Below, piece by piece: positions 50,063-58,681 of a DNA stretch of 64,000 bases. Made by a program: the position numbers and the translations under genes. The stretch comes from Ga0077555 sp046154645 (GTDB lineage: Bacteria; Pseudomonadota; Alphaproteobacteria; Rhizobiales; Hyphomicrobiaceae). The DNA is taken from the NCBI GenBank assembly GCA_046154645.1, contig JBJXDZ010000092.1:43713-107712 (forward strand). Reading direction: 5' to 3'. Numbering within the stretch: position 1 is the first letter of the stretch; each line of letters opens with the position of its first letter. Below the pieces are notes generated by a model. It was given only the letters and a program-made list of their open reading frames with translations. It was not told the DNA's origin and made no database searches.

Positions 50063-52021
50063 ATGAGTAAAGACAGCAAGGTCGACGAAGAGAAGGCCAA
50101 GAACGAAGCCGCGAAGCTCGCTCAGGAAAAGGCCGACAAGGCCAAAGCCGAGGCCGAGAAGCTCGCGCAGGAGTCGGCAGCCAAAGAAAAGGCTGACGAG
50201 GCCAAGAAGGCGCAAAGCAGCGACAACGATAAGCGCAACAGCGACGACGACAAGCACGACGGTCGCGGCCATGGCGACGGCGATCACAATGATGACGGCC
50301 ACACCGACAATGGCCGCGAGCATGACAGGCGCGAGACCCGCGCCCATAACCATGACGATAGCGATAAGCGCAACAACGACGACGACAAGCACGACGGTCG
50401 CGGCCACGGCGATGGCGACCACAACGACGACGGCCATACCGACAACGGTCGCGGCGGACGCCATCACGGCCACGACGACGATCACCACAATCACGAGGAA
50501 CAGCCGGAAGTAACGCCGCCCGTGATCGCTGACGAGCCCGTCGCGCCGCAGCCGCCTGTGGTCGCCGAGGAGCCCGTCGCGCCGCAGCCGCCCGTGATCG
50601 TTGATATGCCGGTCGACCCGCTCCCGCCGGTCGCCGACGACGTTGACGCTCTCGTCCTGGCGACAGCCGACGTCACGGACTTCGCCACAGGTGAGCTCAA
50701 GATCGGTGACAAGACCGACGAAGTCCTGAACGGCGGTGTCGGCGACGATCAGGTCTTCGGCAAATCGGGCGATGACACGTTGCATGGCGACAAGAACGCG
50801 CTGGTGACAATCCCGCTCGAGATCAAGGTCGGTCTCGTCGACGGCGACAGCTCCGAGCGCTTGTCGATCGTGATCAGCAACATGCCGCAAGGCGCCACGC
50901 TGTCGGCCGGCACCGACAACGGCGACGGCTCGTGGACGCTCACGGCCGACGATCTTGCTGGCCTGACGCTGACGGGCGCCGACAGCAGCAACTTCACGCT
51001 GAAAGTCGTCGCTCATACCGATGGCAGCTCGAACCTGTCCGAAGCGGCGGAGATAAACGTCTCGCTGCTCTCGGGCCAGAACGACTTGCTGGTCGGCAAC
51101 AAAGGCAACGACAACCTGTTCGGTGACGCCGGCGATGACGTCATGTTCGGTGGCAGCATGCCGACGGGTGTTTACAACCCGCTTGCACCGACCTACGCCG
51201 ACAACGACGTCCTGCACGGTGATGCCGGCAACGACACCATGTACGGCAATTCAGGCGACGACAACATGTTCGGTGAGGCCGACAACGACACCATGTACGG
51301 CGGCAAGGGCAATGACCTCGTCGACGGCGGCATGGGCAACGACGTCCTCAACGGCAACACCGGCGATGACACGGTTCTCGGCGGTGACGGCGATGACACA
51401 GTACGTGGCAATGCCGGCAACGACGTGGTCTCCGACGGCGCGGGCAACGACGTCGCCGAGGGCAACTCGGGTGATGACCTGATGCTCGCTGGCGAAGGCA
51501 ACGACAGCTACAACGGCGGCTCGGGCTTCGACACCATCGACTTCTCGGGTGCGAAAGGTTCGATGAAGATCGACCTGTCGCAGAAGTCGGCCGAGGGCAT
51601 GGGCACTGACAAGCTGTGGAACTTCGAGACCGTGATCGGTTCGTCGTTCGACGACAGCATGAAGGGCAGCAAGGCGGCTGAGTCTCTTGTCGGCGGTGCC
51701 GGCAATGACACCCTGCGCGGCCTCGGCGGTGCCGACATGCTCACGGGCGGCGAGGGCAACGACACGTTCGTCTTCATGGCGAAGGATGTCCGCGACCTGT
51801 CAACCGGCAAGCTCCTTGGCGTCGATCACGTGACAGACCTCCAGGTGGGCGACCACCTCGATCTGCGCGAGATCACCAAGGGCCACGCCGAGAACCTCCA
51901 GTTCTCGAATGTGGACGGCGGCATGCTGGTCTCGGCCCTGATCGACGGCAAGATGCTCGGCGTCGTCGTGCTTGAAGGCTGGCACACCGATACGCTGAAG
52001 GATGGCATGATCCTCGCCTGA
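50063..52021 (+). CDS. RTX calcium-binding protein with His/Asp-rich repeats
   Basis: A 652-residue secreted-type protein without a signal peptide. Residues 1-50 are a charged, probably coiled-coil region (KLAQEKADKAKAEAEKLAQE). Residues 53-84 and 98-129 are two near-identical 32-residue units rich in His, Asp and Gly (DDDKHDGRGHGDGDHNDDGH), followed by HHGHDDDHHNHEE, a likely metal-binding stretch. A proline-rich linker (EEPVAPQPPV repeats, about 150-200) leads to RTX repeats, a cadherin-like or T1SS-repeat domain (about 245-330) and a long RTX block (about 345-490). The C-terminus ends LKDGMILA, as in the neighbouring RTX protein, and is the probable type I secretion signal. Likely an extracellular calcium- and metal-binding matrix protein. 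Confidence 0.87.
   Translation: MSKDSKVDEEKAKNEAAKLAQEKADKAKAEAEKLAQESAAKEKADEAKKAQSSDNDKRNSDDDKHDGRGHGDGDHNDDGHTDNGREHDRRETRAHNHDDSDKRNNDDDKHDGRGHGDGDHNDDGHTDNGRGGRHHGHDDDHHNHEEQPEVTPPVIADEPVAPQPPVVAEEPVAPQPPVIVDMPVDPLPPVADDVDALVLATADVTDFATGELKIGDKTDEVLNGGVGDDQVFGKSGDDTLHGDKNALVTIPLEIKVGLVDGDSSERLSIVISNMPQGATLSAGTDNGDGSWTLTADDLAGLTLTGADSSNFTLKVVAHTDGSSNLSEAAEINVSLLSGQNDLLVGNKGNDNLFGDAGDDVMFGGSMPTGVYNPLAPTYADNDVLHGDAGNDTMYGNSGDDNMFGEADNDTMYGGKGNDLVDGGMGNDVLNGNTGDDTVLGGDGDDTVRGNAGNDVVSDGAGNDVAEGNSGDDLMLAGEGNDSYNGGSGFDTIDFSGAKGSMKIDLSQKSAEGMGTDKLWNFETVIGSSFDDSMKGSKAAESLVGGAGNDTLRGLGGADMLTGGEGNDTFVFMAKDVRDLSTGKLLGVDHVTDLQVGDHLDLREITKGHAENLQFSNVDGGMLVSALIDGKMLGVVVLEGWHTDTLKDGMILA
50222..50317 (+). 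repeat. His/Asp-rich coding repeat, unit 1
   Basis: A 96-base unit encoding 32 residues that recurs 135 bases downstream with only two residue changes (N-to-S and S-to-N near its start) but several synonymous base changes, so the protein repeat is under selection. Confidence 0.85.
50357..50452 (+). repeat. His/Asp-rich coding repeat, unit 2
   Basis: Second copy of the 96-base unit at 50222-50317, in the same reading frame. Third-position differences between the copies show an old duplication kept at the protein level. Confidence 0.85.
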
Positions 52022-52046
52022 TCCGCCATCACCCGTCACCATTGAA

Positions 52047-52074
52047 AACGGCCGCTGGGAAACCGGCGGCCGTT
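52047..52074. terminator. Bidirectional terminator between the second RTX gene and fccB
   Basis: A 12-bp stem (AACGGCCGCTGG with CCGGCGGCCGTT, one G-U pair) with a GAAA tetraloop lies 25 bases past the RTX stop and 30 bases past the convergent flavoprotein stop. On the minus strand a TTTTC tail follows. It resembles the terminator at 49784-49813. Confidence 0.75.
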
Positions 52075-52104
52075 CTCGCATCAGAGCTTTGCTTGAGGTG
52101 TAGC

Positions 52105-53466
52105 TCAACCCTTCTTGGCGGGTTGCGGTGCGGCTGGACCTTTCGGCGCTGCTGGTGCCGCAGCCACCTTGGCGAACATTTCCGAGGTGATCGACTGGTA
52201 CCAGCCGATGCTTTCCTCGTAGTTGGCCTTGCGCACCGGTGCCTCTTCCTTGACTTGCGACACGAAGCCGCCGGAGGCCTCGAGCTTGCCGTCCTTCGGC
52301 GCGTAGTTGGCGCCGATCTTGATGTTGTCGTCCGGCGCCACCAGTGACCAGCAGGTGTTGCGATAGCGCGCCGGGAACGCCTCTTTCTTGGCAAGGGCCG
52401 CCAGGATATCGGCCGCCACCACCTTGGCCTGACTGTTGGCCGAGAACGCCGATTTCGGCATCGGATCTGCGATCGTGGCGTCGCCGATGACGTAGATGTC
52501 CTTGGCGTCCTTGGCCAGGAAGTTGGCGGGATCGATCGCTACCCAATCGGCCTTGGTGAGACCGGCTTTGATGGCGATCTCCCCGGCACGCTGCGCCGGG
52601 ATGATGTTGGCGGCGTCGAACTTCACCTTCTTGCCGGCCTTGGTGATGACTTCCTTGGCGCGGCCGTCGAACGTCGTCACCGAGAAGTCGTCGATGTCGG
52701 TCGAGAGGTTCATCTCGACGATGCCCTTGTAGTGCCTCTCGAAAGCTTCGGTGAACACCGGCTGCTTCGAGAACGCCTTCTTCGGATCCAGAATGACCAG
52801 CTTGGATTTCGGCTTCTTGGTCTTGAGCTGATGCGCGATCATGCACGCGCGCTCATAGGGGCCGGGCGGGCAGCGATACGGATTGCCCGGCATCACCATC
52901 AGGAACGTGCCGCCGTCCTTCATGCCGTCGATCGAGGCGCGCAACTGGCGCTTGCCAATCGGCGAGGTCGTATAGGCATGTGGGAACAGGTTGGAGACCG
53001 CCAGATTGTAGCCCGGGATCGAGTCATACTTCACGTCGATGCCGGGCGAGAGCACGAGGCGGTCATAGGCGAACGTGCGGCCACCCCGCGTCGTCACCGT
53101 CCGCTTCACGGGATCGACGCCCGTGGCGAATTCGTGCACGACCTTGACGCCGATCTTGCGCAATCCATCGTAGCCATGCGCCAGGCTCTCGAGCGTCCGG
53201 AAGCCGCCGATGTAGAGGTTCGAGAAGAACGACGATGAGTAGACGGGATTGGCCTCGATCAGGGTCACGTCGAGTTTCTGATCGCCGGGCTTGAGGTCCT
53301 TCAAGAGATAATGTGCAACCGTGGCGCCGCCGGCACCACCGCCAACGATCACGATCTTCGGTGCGGCCTGGGCGATGGCGAAGTTTGCGCCGCTGGTCAG
53401 CGCTAGCGATGCAGCGCCCGTTGCGCCGACCGACCTGGTGAAGTTCCGCCTTGAGATGGTGACCAT
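52105..53466 (-). CDS. fccB: Flavocytochrome c sulfide dehydrogenase flavoprotein subunit (FccB-like)
   Basis: FccB is the periplasmic FAD subunit that oxidises sulfide and passes electrons to a cytochrome c partner. From the ATG at 53466 (GGGAGG upstream) the protein has 453 residues. A Tat signal with SRRNFTRS (Arg6-Arg7) and a hydrophobic stretch to FAIAQA opens it. The FAD motif is IVIVGGGAGGATVA. The redox-active cysteine pair of the family is recognisable as Cys199 in YRCPPGPYERA and Cys372 in NTCWSLVAPDD. The C-terminal tail is Ala/Pro/Lys-rich. No fccA cytochrome gene is adjacent, so the electron acceptor is unknown and a role in another sulfur reaction is possible. Confidence 0.87.
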   Translation of the reverse strand: MVTISRRNFTRSVGATGAASLALTSGANFAIAQAAPKIVIVGGGAGGATVAHYLLKDLKPGDQKLDVTLIEANPVYSSSFFSNLYIGGFRTLESLAHGYDGLRKIGVKVVHEFATGVDPVKRTVTTRGGRTFAYDRLVLSPGIDVKYDSIPGYNLAVSNLFPHAYTTSPIGKRQLRASIDGMKDGGTFLMVMPGNPYRCPPGPYERACMIAHQLKTKKPKSKLVILDPKKAFSKQPVFTEAFERHYKGIVEMNLSTDIDDFSVTTFDGRAKEVITKAGKKVKFDAANIIPAQRAGEIAIKAGLTKADWVAIDPANFLAKDAKDIYVIGDATIADPMPKSAFSANSQAKVVAADILAALAKKEAFPARYRNTCWSLVAPDDNIKIGANYAPKDGKLEASGGFVSQVKEEAPVRKANYEESIGWYQSITSEMFAKVAAAPAAPKGPAAPQPAKKG

Positions 53467-53613
53467 GTTTGCCTCCCTAATTTTGTTTTCCGCTCCATGC
53501 CGTTTGCCTAGCATGAGAGCCATTTCCGCGTCTCGCCATGGCCCTCCAAAGTTCAGGCCGACCTGAGCATCCGATTTCAGCGCTGAGGATTATGGCAGCA
53601 ATCTTATCGCTCG

Positions 53614-55920
53614 CTAGACTTTTTCCGCGCTCCTCGCTGCATCCACGACGGCCAGCGCCGCGACATTGAGCAGACCGCGCACGGTGATCGATGGTGTCAC
53701 GATATGCACCGGTCGCGCTGCCCCCAGCAGAATGGGACCGACGGCGACGCTGTTCGAGATCACCTTGAGCAGATTGAAAGCGATGTTGGCCGCATCCAGG
53801 CCCGGCATCACCAGCAGGTTGGCGGCCCCCTTAAGTCGTGAGTTGGGGAAGATCTCATCGCGGATGAATGTCGAGAGTGCCGCGTCCGCGTGCATCTCAC
53901 CCTCGACCTCCAGTGTCGGCGCCCAATCGCGTAGGATGGCCAGCACCTCCCGCATCTTGCGCGCCGTCGTCGTATCTTCCGAGCCGAAGTTGGAATGCGA
54001 CAGCAGGGCAACCTTGGGCTCGATGCCGAAGCGGCGCACCTCTTCGGCGGCCAGCTGCGTCGTCTCGGCGATCTGCTCGGCATCGGGATCATAGTTGACG
54101 TAGGTATCGGTGATGAACAGCGGCCCGGACGGCAGGATGATCACCGACAGCGCGGCAAAGCCGCGGACGCCGGGCAACTTGCCAACCACATCCGAGACGT
54201 GGCGCAGCTGCGTCAAGTAGCGCCCGACCGCGCCGCAGATCATGGCATCGGCATCGCCACGCTTGACCAGCAGTCCGGCCAGCACCGTCGAGCCATTACG
54301 CACCACCCGTCGGGCATGCGACGGTGAGACACCACGGCGCTCGACCAGGCGGTGATACTCCTCGGCCAGCATCTCCAGCCGTGGGTCGGTCTCCGGATCC
54401 AGGACATCAAAATCGCGCTCCGCCCGGATCCGCAAGCTGAGATGCGGAATCATGCGCGTGATCGCCGCCTTGTTGCCGACCAGGATCGGCCGCGCCATAT
54501 GCTCCGTCACCAACTGCTGGGCGCATTGCAGTACATAGGGATGATCGCCTTCGGCAAAGACCAGCCGCTTCATCTTTTCCCGCGAGGCGCGCTTGGCGGC
54601 ATCGAACACGGGCCGCATGACGAAGCCGGAGCGATAGACGAAGCCGGTCAGCTTTTCACGATAGGCTTCGAAGTCGGCAATGGGCCGGGTGGCGACGCCG
54701 GACTCCATGGCGGCCTTGGCGACGGCCGGTGCGATCTCGCTGATCAACCGCGGGTCGAACGGCTTCGGCAGGATGTAGTCCGGCCCGAAAACGAACGTCT
54801 CCGCGCCGTAGGCAGCCAGCACCACGTCGGATGCCTCGCTCTCGGCAATGCGGGCCAGCGCAGTTACAGCCGCCTTCTTCATCTCCTCGTTGATGGTGGT
54901 GGCGCCGACATCGAGCGCGCCCCGGAAGATGAACGGGAAGCACAGCACATTGTTGACCTGGTTCGGATAGTCGGAACGGCCGGAAGCAATTACCGCGTCA
55001 GGGCGCACGGCCTTCACATCCTCCGGCAGGATTTCCGGGGTCGGATTGGCGAGCGCGAACACAATCGGCTTTGGCGCCATGCTGCGCACCATGTCTTGCG
55101 TCACGATCCGGCCTGCCGAAAGCCCCAGGAAGATGTCCGCTGCCGGCATCACCTCGGCGAGCGTGCGCGCCATCGTTGCCTGCGCGTAGGGCTCCATGTA
55201 CGGGTTCATCAACTCGTTGCGGCCTTTGTAGACCACGCCCTTCACATCGGTGATCCAGACGTTCTCGCGCTTGAGGCCAAGGCTGACCAGCAGATTGAGG
55301 CAGGCCAGCGCCGCCGCACCCGCACCCGACGTCACAAGCTTCACGTCGGCCAGGCGCTTGTCGACGACCTTCAGGCCATTGAGAATGCCGGCCGCCACGA
55401 CAATGGCGGTGCCGTGCTGGTCATCGTGGAAGACCGGAATTTTCATGCGCGCCTTGAGGCGGCTTTCGATCTCGAAACACTCCGGCGCCTTGATATCCTC
55501 GAGATTGATGCCGCCGAAGGTCGGCTCAAGACGGGCAACCGCCTCGACGAAGGGCTCGATGCCTTTCTCTGCGACCTCGATGTCGTAGACGTCGATGCCG
55601 GCGAATTTCTTGAACAGTACCGCCTTGCCTTCCATCACCGGCTTCGAAGCGAGCGGACCGATATCGCCGAGGCCGAGCACCGCCGTGCCGTTGGTGATGA
55701 CGCCCACCAGATTGCCACGTGCGGTGTAACGGGTGGCCATGGCAGGATCGGCGGCGATCGCCTCGCAGGCATGAGCCACGCCCGGACTGTAAGCCAGCGC
55801 CAGATCATGCTGATTCGCCAAGGGCTTCGTCGGCTGAATGGCGATTTTGCCGGGAGGATCGGCCTCGTGATAATCGAGCGCTGCGCGTTTCAGATCCCGG
55901 GCAGGGTCGCTGTTCGGCAT
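53614..55920 (-). CDS. maeB: NADP-dependent malic enzyme, MaeB type with phosphotransacetylase-like domain
   Basis: MaeB converts malate to pyruvate, CO2 and NADPH. The 768-residue protein has the malic enzyme domain (residues about 1-430) with LALAYSPGVAHACE, TNGTAVLGLGDIGPLASKPVMEGK, and the metal-site HDDQHGTAIV; the NADP-binding region follows (VTSGAGAAALACLNLL). The C-terminal 330 residues are a phosphotransacetylase-like regulatory domain (KRLVFAEGDHPYVLQCAQQL, and GPILLGAARPVHIVTPS near the end) that in other MaeB proteins binds acetyl-CoA. The ATG at 55920 begins the family N-terminus MPNSDPARDLKRAALDYH; the 53 codons before it are unlike the family. Confidence 0.95.
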   Translation of the reverse strand: MPNSDPARDLKRAALDYHEADPPGKIAIQPTKPLANQHDLALAYSPGVAHACEAIAADPAMATRYTARGNLVGVITNGTAVLGLGDIGPLASKPVMEGKAVLFKKFAGIDVYDIEVAEKGIEPFVEAVARLEPTFGGINLEDIKAPECFEIESRLKARMKIPVFHDDQHGTAIVVAAGILNGLKVVDKRLADVKLVTSGAGAAALACLNLLVSLGLKRENVWITDVKGVVYKGRNELMNPYMEPYAQATMARTLAEVMPAADIFLGLSAGRIVTQDMVRSMAPKPIVFALANPTPEILPEDVKAVRPDAVIASGRSDYPNQVNNVLCFPFIFRGALDVGATTINEEMKKAAVTALARIAESEASDVVLAAYGAETFVFGPDYILPKPFDPRLISEIAPAVAKAAMESGVATRPIADFEAYREKLTGFVYRSGFVMRPVFDAAKRASREKMKRLVFAEGDHPYVLQCAQQLVTEHMARPILVGNKAAITRMIPHLSLRIRAERDFDVLDPETDPRLEMLAEEYHRLVERRGVSPSHARRVVRNGSTVLAGLLVKRGDADAMICGAVGRYLTQLRHVSDVVGKLPGVRGFAALSVIILPSGPLFITDTYVNYDPDAEQIAETTQLAAEEVRRFGIEPKVALLSHSNFGSEDTTTARKMREVLAILRDWAPTLEVEGEMHADAALSTFIRDEIFPNSRLKGAANLLVMPGLDAANIAFNLLKVISNSVAVGPILLGAARPVHIVTPSITVRGLLNVAALAVVDAARSAEKV

Positions 55921-56150
55921 GGTCAAGCGTACTCTCTTTGACTTCGACAGATCATCCGGAGCATGCCTCATCCTGGTGGCGAGCGCACGCAGGATCACGG
56001 GGCGACACTGCGGCGCTGGTGCCACAGCCGTTCGCAGCCGCAGCGTCCAACCCCGGTGCCTGACGTTCGGCGCGCACAACGAGTTGTGTCCGGCGCCGAC
56101 GTGCCCTTAGACTGACCGCCGGATCTGAAAGCGATGCAGCGAGGCTCCGC

Positions 56151-56777
56151 GTGGCGGCCGTGGTGTTCACGATTGGCGTGTTGGTGGCGGCAGTTCTGCT
56201 GGGGCTGCTCGGACTGACTGTGCTGTCCGTCTCCTTCCGTATCTGGCCGACCCCTGGACCCAAGACCTGGCAAAGCTACGTCTTCTGGCCACTCTTTCGC
56301 TCGCTCAACGTGCTTTGCTTCGCAACCGCGATAGCCCATTTGCCGGGCGGCGAAATGGGCGTGCCGATCTGGGTGCGCGCCATCGCCTTTCTGCTATTGG
56401 CCGCATCGCTGGCGCTCTTCATCTATTCATTCCGCAGGCTGGGGCGCGACAACAGCTATGGCGCCAAGGACGGGCTCGTTACCGGCGGCATCTATCGCTG
56501 GAGCCGCAATCCACAGAATGCCATGCTGGTTGTCGTCTACGGCTGCCTCGCCGTCGCCACGGACAATGCACGCACCTACATCCTGTGCGCCGCCATGATG
56601 GCCGTCTACACCCTGATGGTTGTGGCCGAGGAACCTTGGCTCGAAGCCGTCTATGGCCAAGCCTACCGCCGCTATTGCAGCCGGGTACCACGCTTCTTCA
56701 ATTGGCGGCGGCTGATCATGCTGGGGCGCAGCCTCTATCGACGGCCACGGGATCAAGGGCGTCGCGGCAGCGCTTGA
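56151..56777 (+). CDS. Isoprenylcysteine methyltransferase family membrane protein
   Basis: A 208-residue integral membrane protein with about five helices, starting at a GTG with GAGG 8 bases upstream. The C-terminal half has the ICMT/PEMT-type SAM-binding signature: LVTGGIYRWSRNPQNAMLV and EEPWLEAVYGQAYRRYCSRVPRFF. In bacteria such proteins methylate lipids or small molecules; protein carboxyl methylation is not implied. It reads divergently from maeB. The substrate is unknown. Confidence 0.8.
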   Translation: MAAVVFTIGVLVAAVLLGLLGLTVLSVSFRIWPTPGPKTWQSYVFWPLFRSLNVLCFATAIAHLPGGEMGVPIWVRAIAFLLLAASLALFIYSFRRLGRDNSYGAKDGLVTGGIYRWSRNPQNAMLVVVYGCLAVATDNARTYILCAAMMAVYTLMVVAEEPWLEAVYGQAYRRYCSRVPRFFNWRRLIMLGRSLYRRPRDQGRRGSA

Positions 56778-56867
56778 CCGGAGTGATTGCTTGCGCGAAA
56801 CCGTGCAACGGCTTCTATTGGTTATTCCCAATCTGACTTTGGAACCCTCGCCTGGAGAGCCAGTCCC

Positions 56868-57881
56868 GTGAACCTCGCCAAATTCCCGCGCATCCGTTGC
56901 GGTCATTTCCCGACGCCGCTCGAGCCCATGGAAAACCTGTCCAAGCACCTGGGCGGGCCGAAACTCTGGATCAAGCGGGATGACTGCACCGGCCTCTCAT
57001 CGGGTGGCAACAAGACCCGCAAGCTCGAGTTCCTGATGGCTGAGGCGGTGGCCCAGAAGGCCGATTGCGTGATCACGCAGGGGGCCACGCAGTCGAACCA
57101 TGCGCGCCAGACCGCCGCCATCGCCGCCAAGCTTGGCATGCCGTGCCATATCCTGCTCGAGGACCGCACCGGCTTCGCTGACGAGGCCTACAACTTCTCC
57201 GGTAACGTGCTGATGGATCAGCTGCATGGCGCCTCGATCTCGAAGCGGCCCGGCGGCACCGACATGCAGAAGGAGATGGAGGTCCTCGCTGCTGATCTGA
57301 CCAAGAAGGGCAAGCGGCCCTATGTCATTCCCGGTGGCGGCTCCAATCCGGTCGGCGCGCTCGGTTACGTCAATGCCGCGCTCGAACTGCTCAATCAGTC
57401 TATGGAAATGGGCCTCAAAATCGATTGCGTCGTGCATGCCACGGGCAGCGCCGGCACCCAGGCCGGCCTCGTTGCCGGGCTCGCCATGTTGAACAGCCAG
57501 ATCCCCGTGCTCGGCATCGGCGTGCGGGCACCGAAGGAGCGGCAGGAAGCCAGTGTGTTCGCGTTGGCTGAGAAAACCTGCGCGTATGTTGGTGTTCCAG
57601 GCGCCGTCAAGCGCGAGCATGTGATGGCCAATTGCGATTATGTCGGCCAAGGCTATGGCATTCCGACCGAAGGCATGGTCGAGGCCATCAAGCTGGTCGC
57701 CAACAAGGAAGGCATTCTGCTCGATCCCGTCTATTCGGGCAAAGGCATGGCCGGCCTCATCGACCTGATCAAGAAGGGCCACTTCAAGAAGACCGACACC
57801 GTCGTATTCCTGCACACCGGCGGCTCGGTCGGCCTGTTCGGCTACCCCAATGCGTTCGGCTTGCCCGGCTATGTGAGCTGA
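56868..57881 (+). CDS. D-cysteine desulfhydrase / cysteate sulfo-lyase family PLP enzyme
   Basis: A 337-residue beta-family PLP enzyme related to ACC deaminase, DcyD (D-cysteine to pyruvate, sulfide and ammonia) and CuyA (L-cysteate to pyruvate, sulfite and ammonia). The PLP lysine is Lys49 in SSGGNKTRKLEFL. Other blocks are VITQGATQSNHARQTAAIAAKLGM and VVHATGSAGTQAGLV. A GTG at 56868 is the start: GGAGAG precedes it by 8 bases and the sequence NLAKFPRI fits the family N-terminus. The racemase-like gene starts 20 bases downstream, so the two probably act on the same or related substrates. Desulfhydrase and sulfo-lyase cannot be told apart from sequence alone. Confidence 0.85.
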   Translation: MNLAKFPRIRCGHFPTPLEPMENLSKHLGGPKLWIKRDDCTGLSSGGNKTRKLEFLMAEAVAQKADCVITQGATQSNHARQTAAIAAKLGMPCHILLEDRTGFADEAYNFSGNVLMDQLHGASISKRPGGTDMQKEMEVLAADLTKKGKRPYVIPGGGSNPVGALGYVNAALELLNQSMEMGLKIDCVVHATGSAGTQAGLVAGLAMLNSQIPVLGIGVRAPKERQEASVFALAEKTCAYVGVPGAVKREHVMANCDYVGQGYGIPTEGMVEAIKLVANKEGILLDPVYSGKGMAGLIDLIKKGHFKKTDTVVFLHTGGSVGLFGYPNAFGLPGYVS

Positions 57882-57901
57882 GTGAAGCGGAGCGCTTTGT
57901 C

Positions 57902-58642
57902 ATGACAGCCAAACCGCAACCCGTCGTCGGCGTCATCGGCGGCATGGGGCCCGAAGCCACGGTGGATCTGATGCGGCGGGTGATTGCCGCCACGCCCGCC
58001 AGCGACGACATCGATCACATCCGCATGCTGGTCGACAACAACGCGAAGGTCCCGTCCCGTTTCAAGGCGTTGGTCGAGAAGACCGGCGAGGATCCAACTC
58101 CCGTGCTGGTCGGTATGGCCAAGGGCCTGGTCGCATCTGGCGCGGATTTCCTGGTCATCCCCTGCAATACGGCGCACCATTACCGTCCCGCCATTCAAGC
58201 GGCAGTCCCGGTTCCCGTCGCCGACATGATCGCCCTCTCCATCGATCGCATGCGCCGCGATCTCGGTGCCAAGCCGACAATTGCCCTGCTCGCATCGCCG
58301 GCGGTCAAGCTCACCGGGCTGTTCGAGCGCCGCTGCCGCGAGGCCGGCATCGAGGTGCTGTGGCCGGACGCCGGCGCCGACGAAGCCGCCGTGCTGGCTG
58401 TTATCAAGGCGGTCAAGGCCGGCAGCGTCAGCGACGCGCAGTTGGCCGCTTACCGCACGGCCGCCCGTCACCTGATCGAGCGCGGCGCCGGCTTGCTGGT
58501 GATCGCCTGCACGGAGTTGTCCGTCGTCGGCCCGCTCAAGGGGCTTGGCGCGCCCTGCCTTGACACGCTGGACGCGCTCGTCGACGACATTCTGTCGCGC
58601 TGCGGTGTCGCCCGCCGCCCCATCGCTGCGGCCGCCGAGTAG
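57902..58642 (+). CDS. Aspartate/glutamate racemase family protein
   Basis: A 246-residue cofactor-independent amino acid racemase fold. It has the N-terminal VVGVIGGMGPEATVDLM and the two catalytic cysteines, Cys88 in IPCNTAHHYRPAI and Cys203 in IACTELSVVG, each in the usual context. Both being present argues for real racemisation, most likely of aspartate or a sulfur analogue. It follows the D-cysteine desulfhydrase-like gene by 20 bases with a GGAG ribosome site, so it may supply or consume D-amino acids for that enzyme. Confidence 0.87.
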   Translation: MTAKPQPVVGVIGGMGPEATVDLMRRVIAATPASDDIDHIRMLVDNNAKVPSRFKALVEKTGEDPTPVLVGMAKGLVASGADFLVIPCNTAHHYRPAIQAAVPVPVADMIALSIDRMRRDLGAKPTIALLASPAVKLTGLFERRCREAGIEVLWPDAGADEAAVLAVIKAVKAGSVSDAQLAAYRTAARHLIERGAGLLVIACTELSVVGPLKGLGAPCLDTLDALVDDILSRCGVARRPIAAAAE

Positions 58643-58681
58643 AGCCGGGTAGACAAGCCCCGCCTGTTCCCGGGCCGATGC

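Noticed and set aside
49220..51217. Minus-strand open frame of 665 codons with a long Val/Ile run
   Set aside because: The apparent membrane segment is the mirror of the Asp/His-rich coding repeat of the second RTX gene. It is not a real membrane protein.
48126..52021. RTX proteins as mannuronan C5-epimerases or alginate lyases
   Set aside because: There is no parallel beta-helix A-module or lyase motif; only RTX, DUF4114-like and cadherin-like parts are visible.
48126..52021. Short regular DNA repeats as a CRISPR array
   Set aside because: The regular GGCGGC/GACGAC pattern is the codon pattern of RTX nonapeptides in frame; there are no unique spacers.
54352..55941. Plus-strand open frame of 529 codons
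   Set aside because: It is antisense to maeB and family-less.
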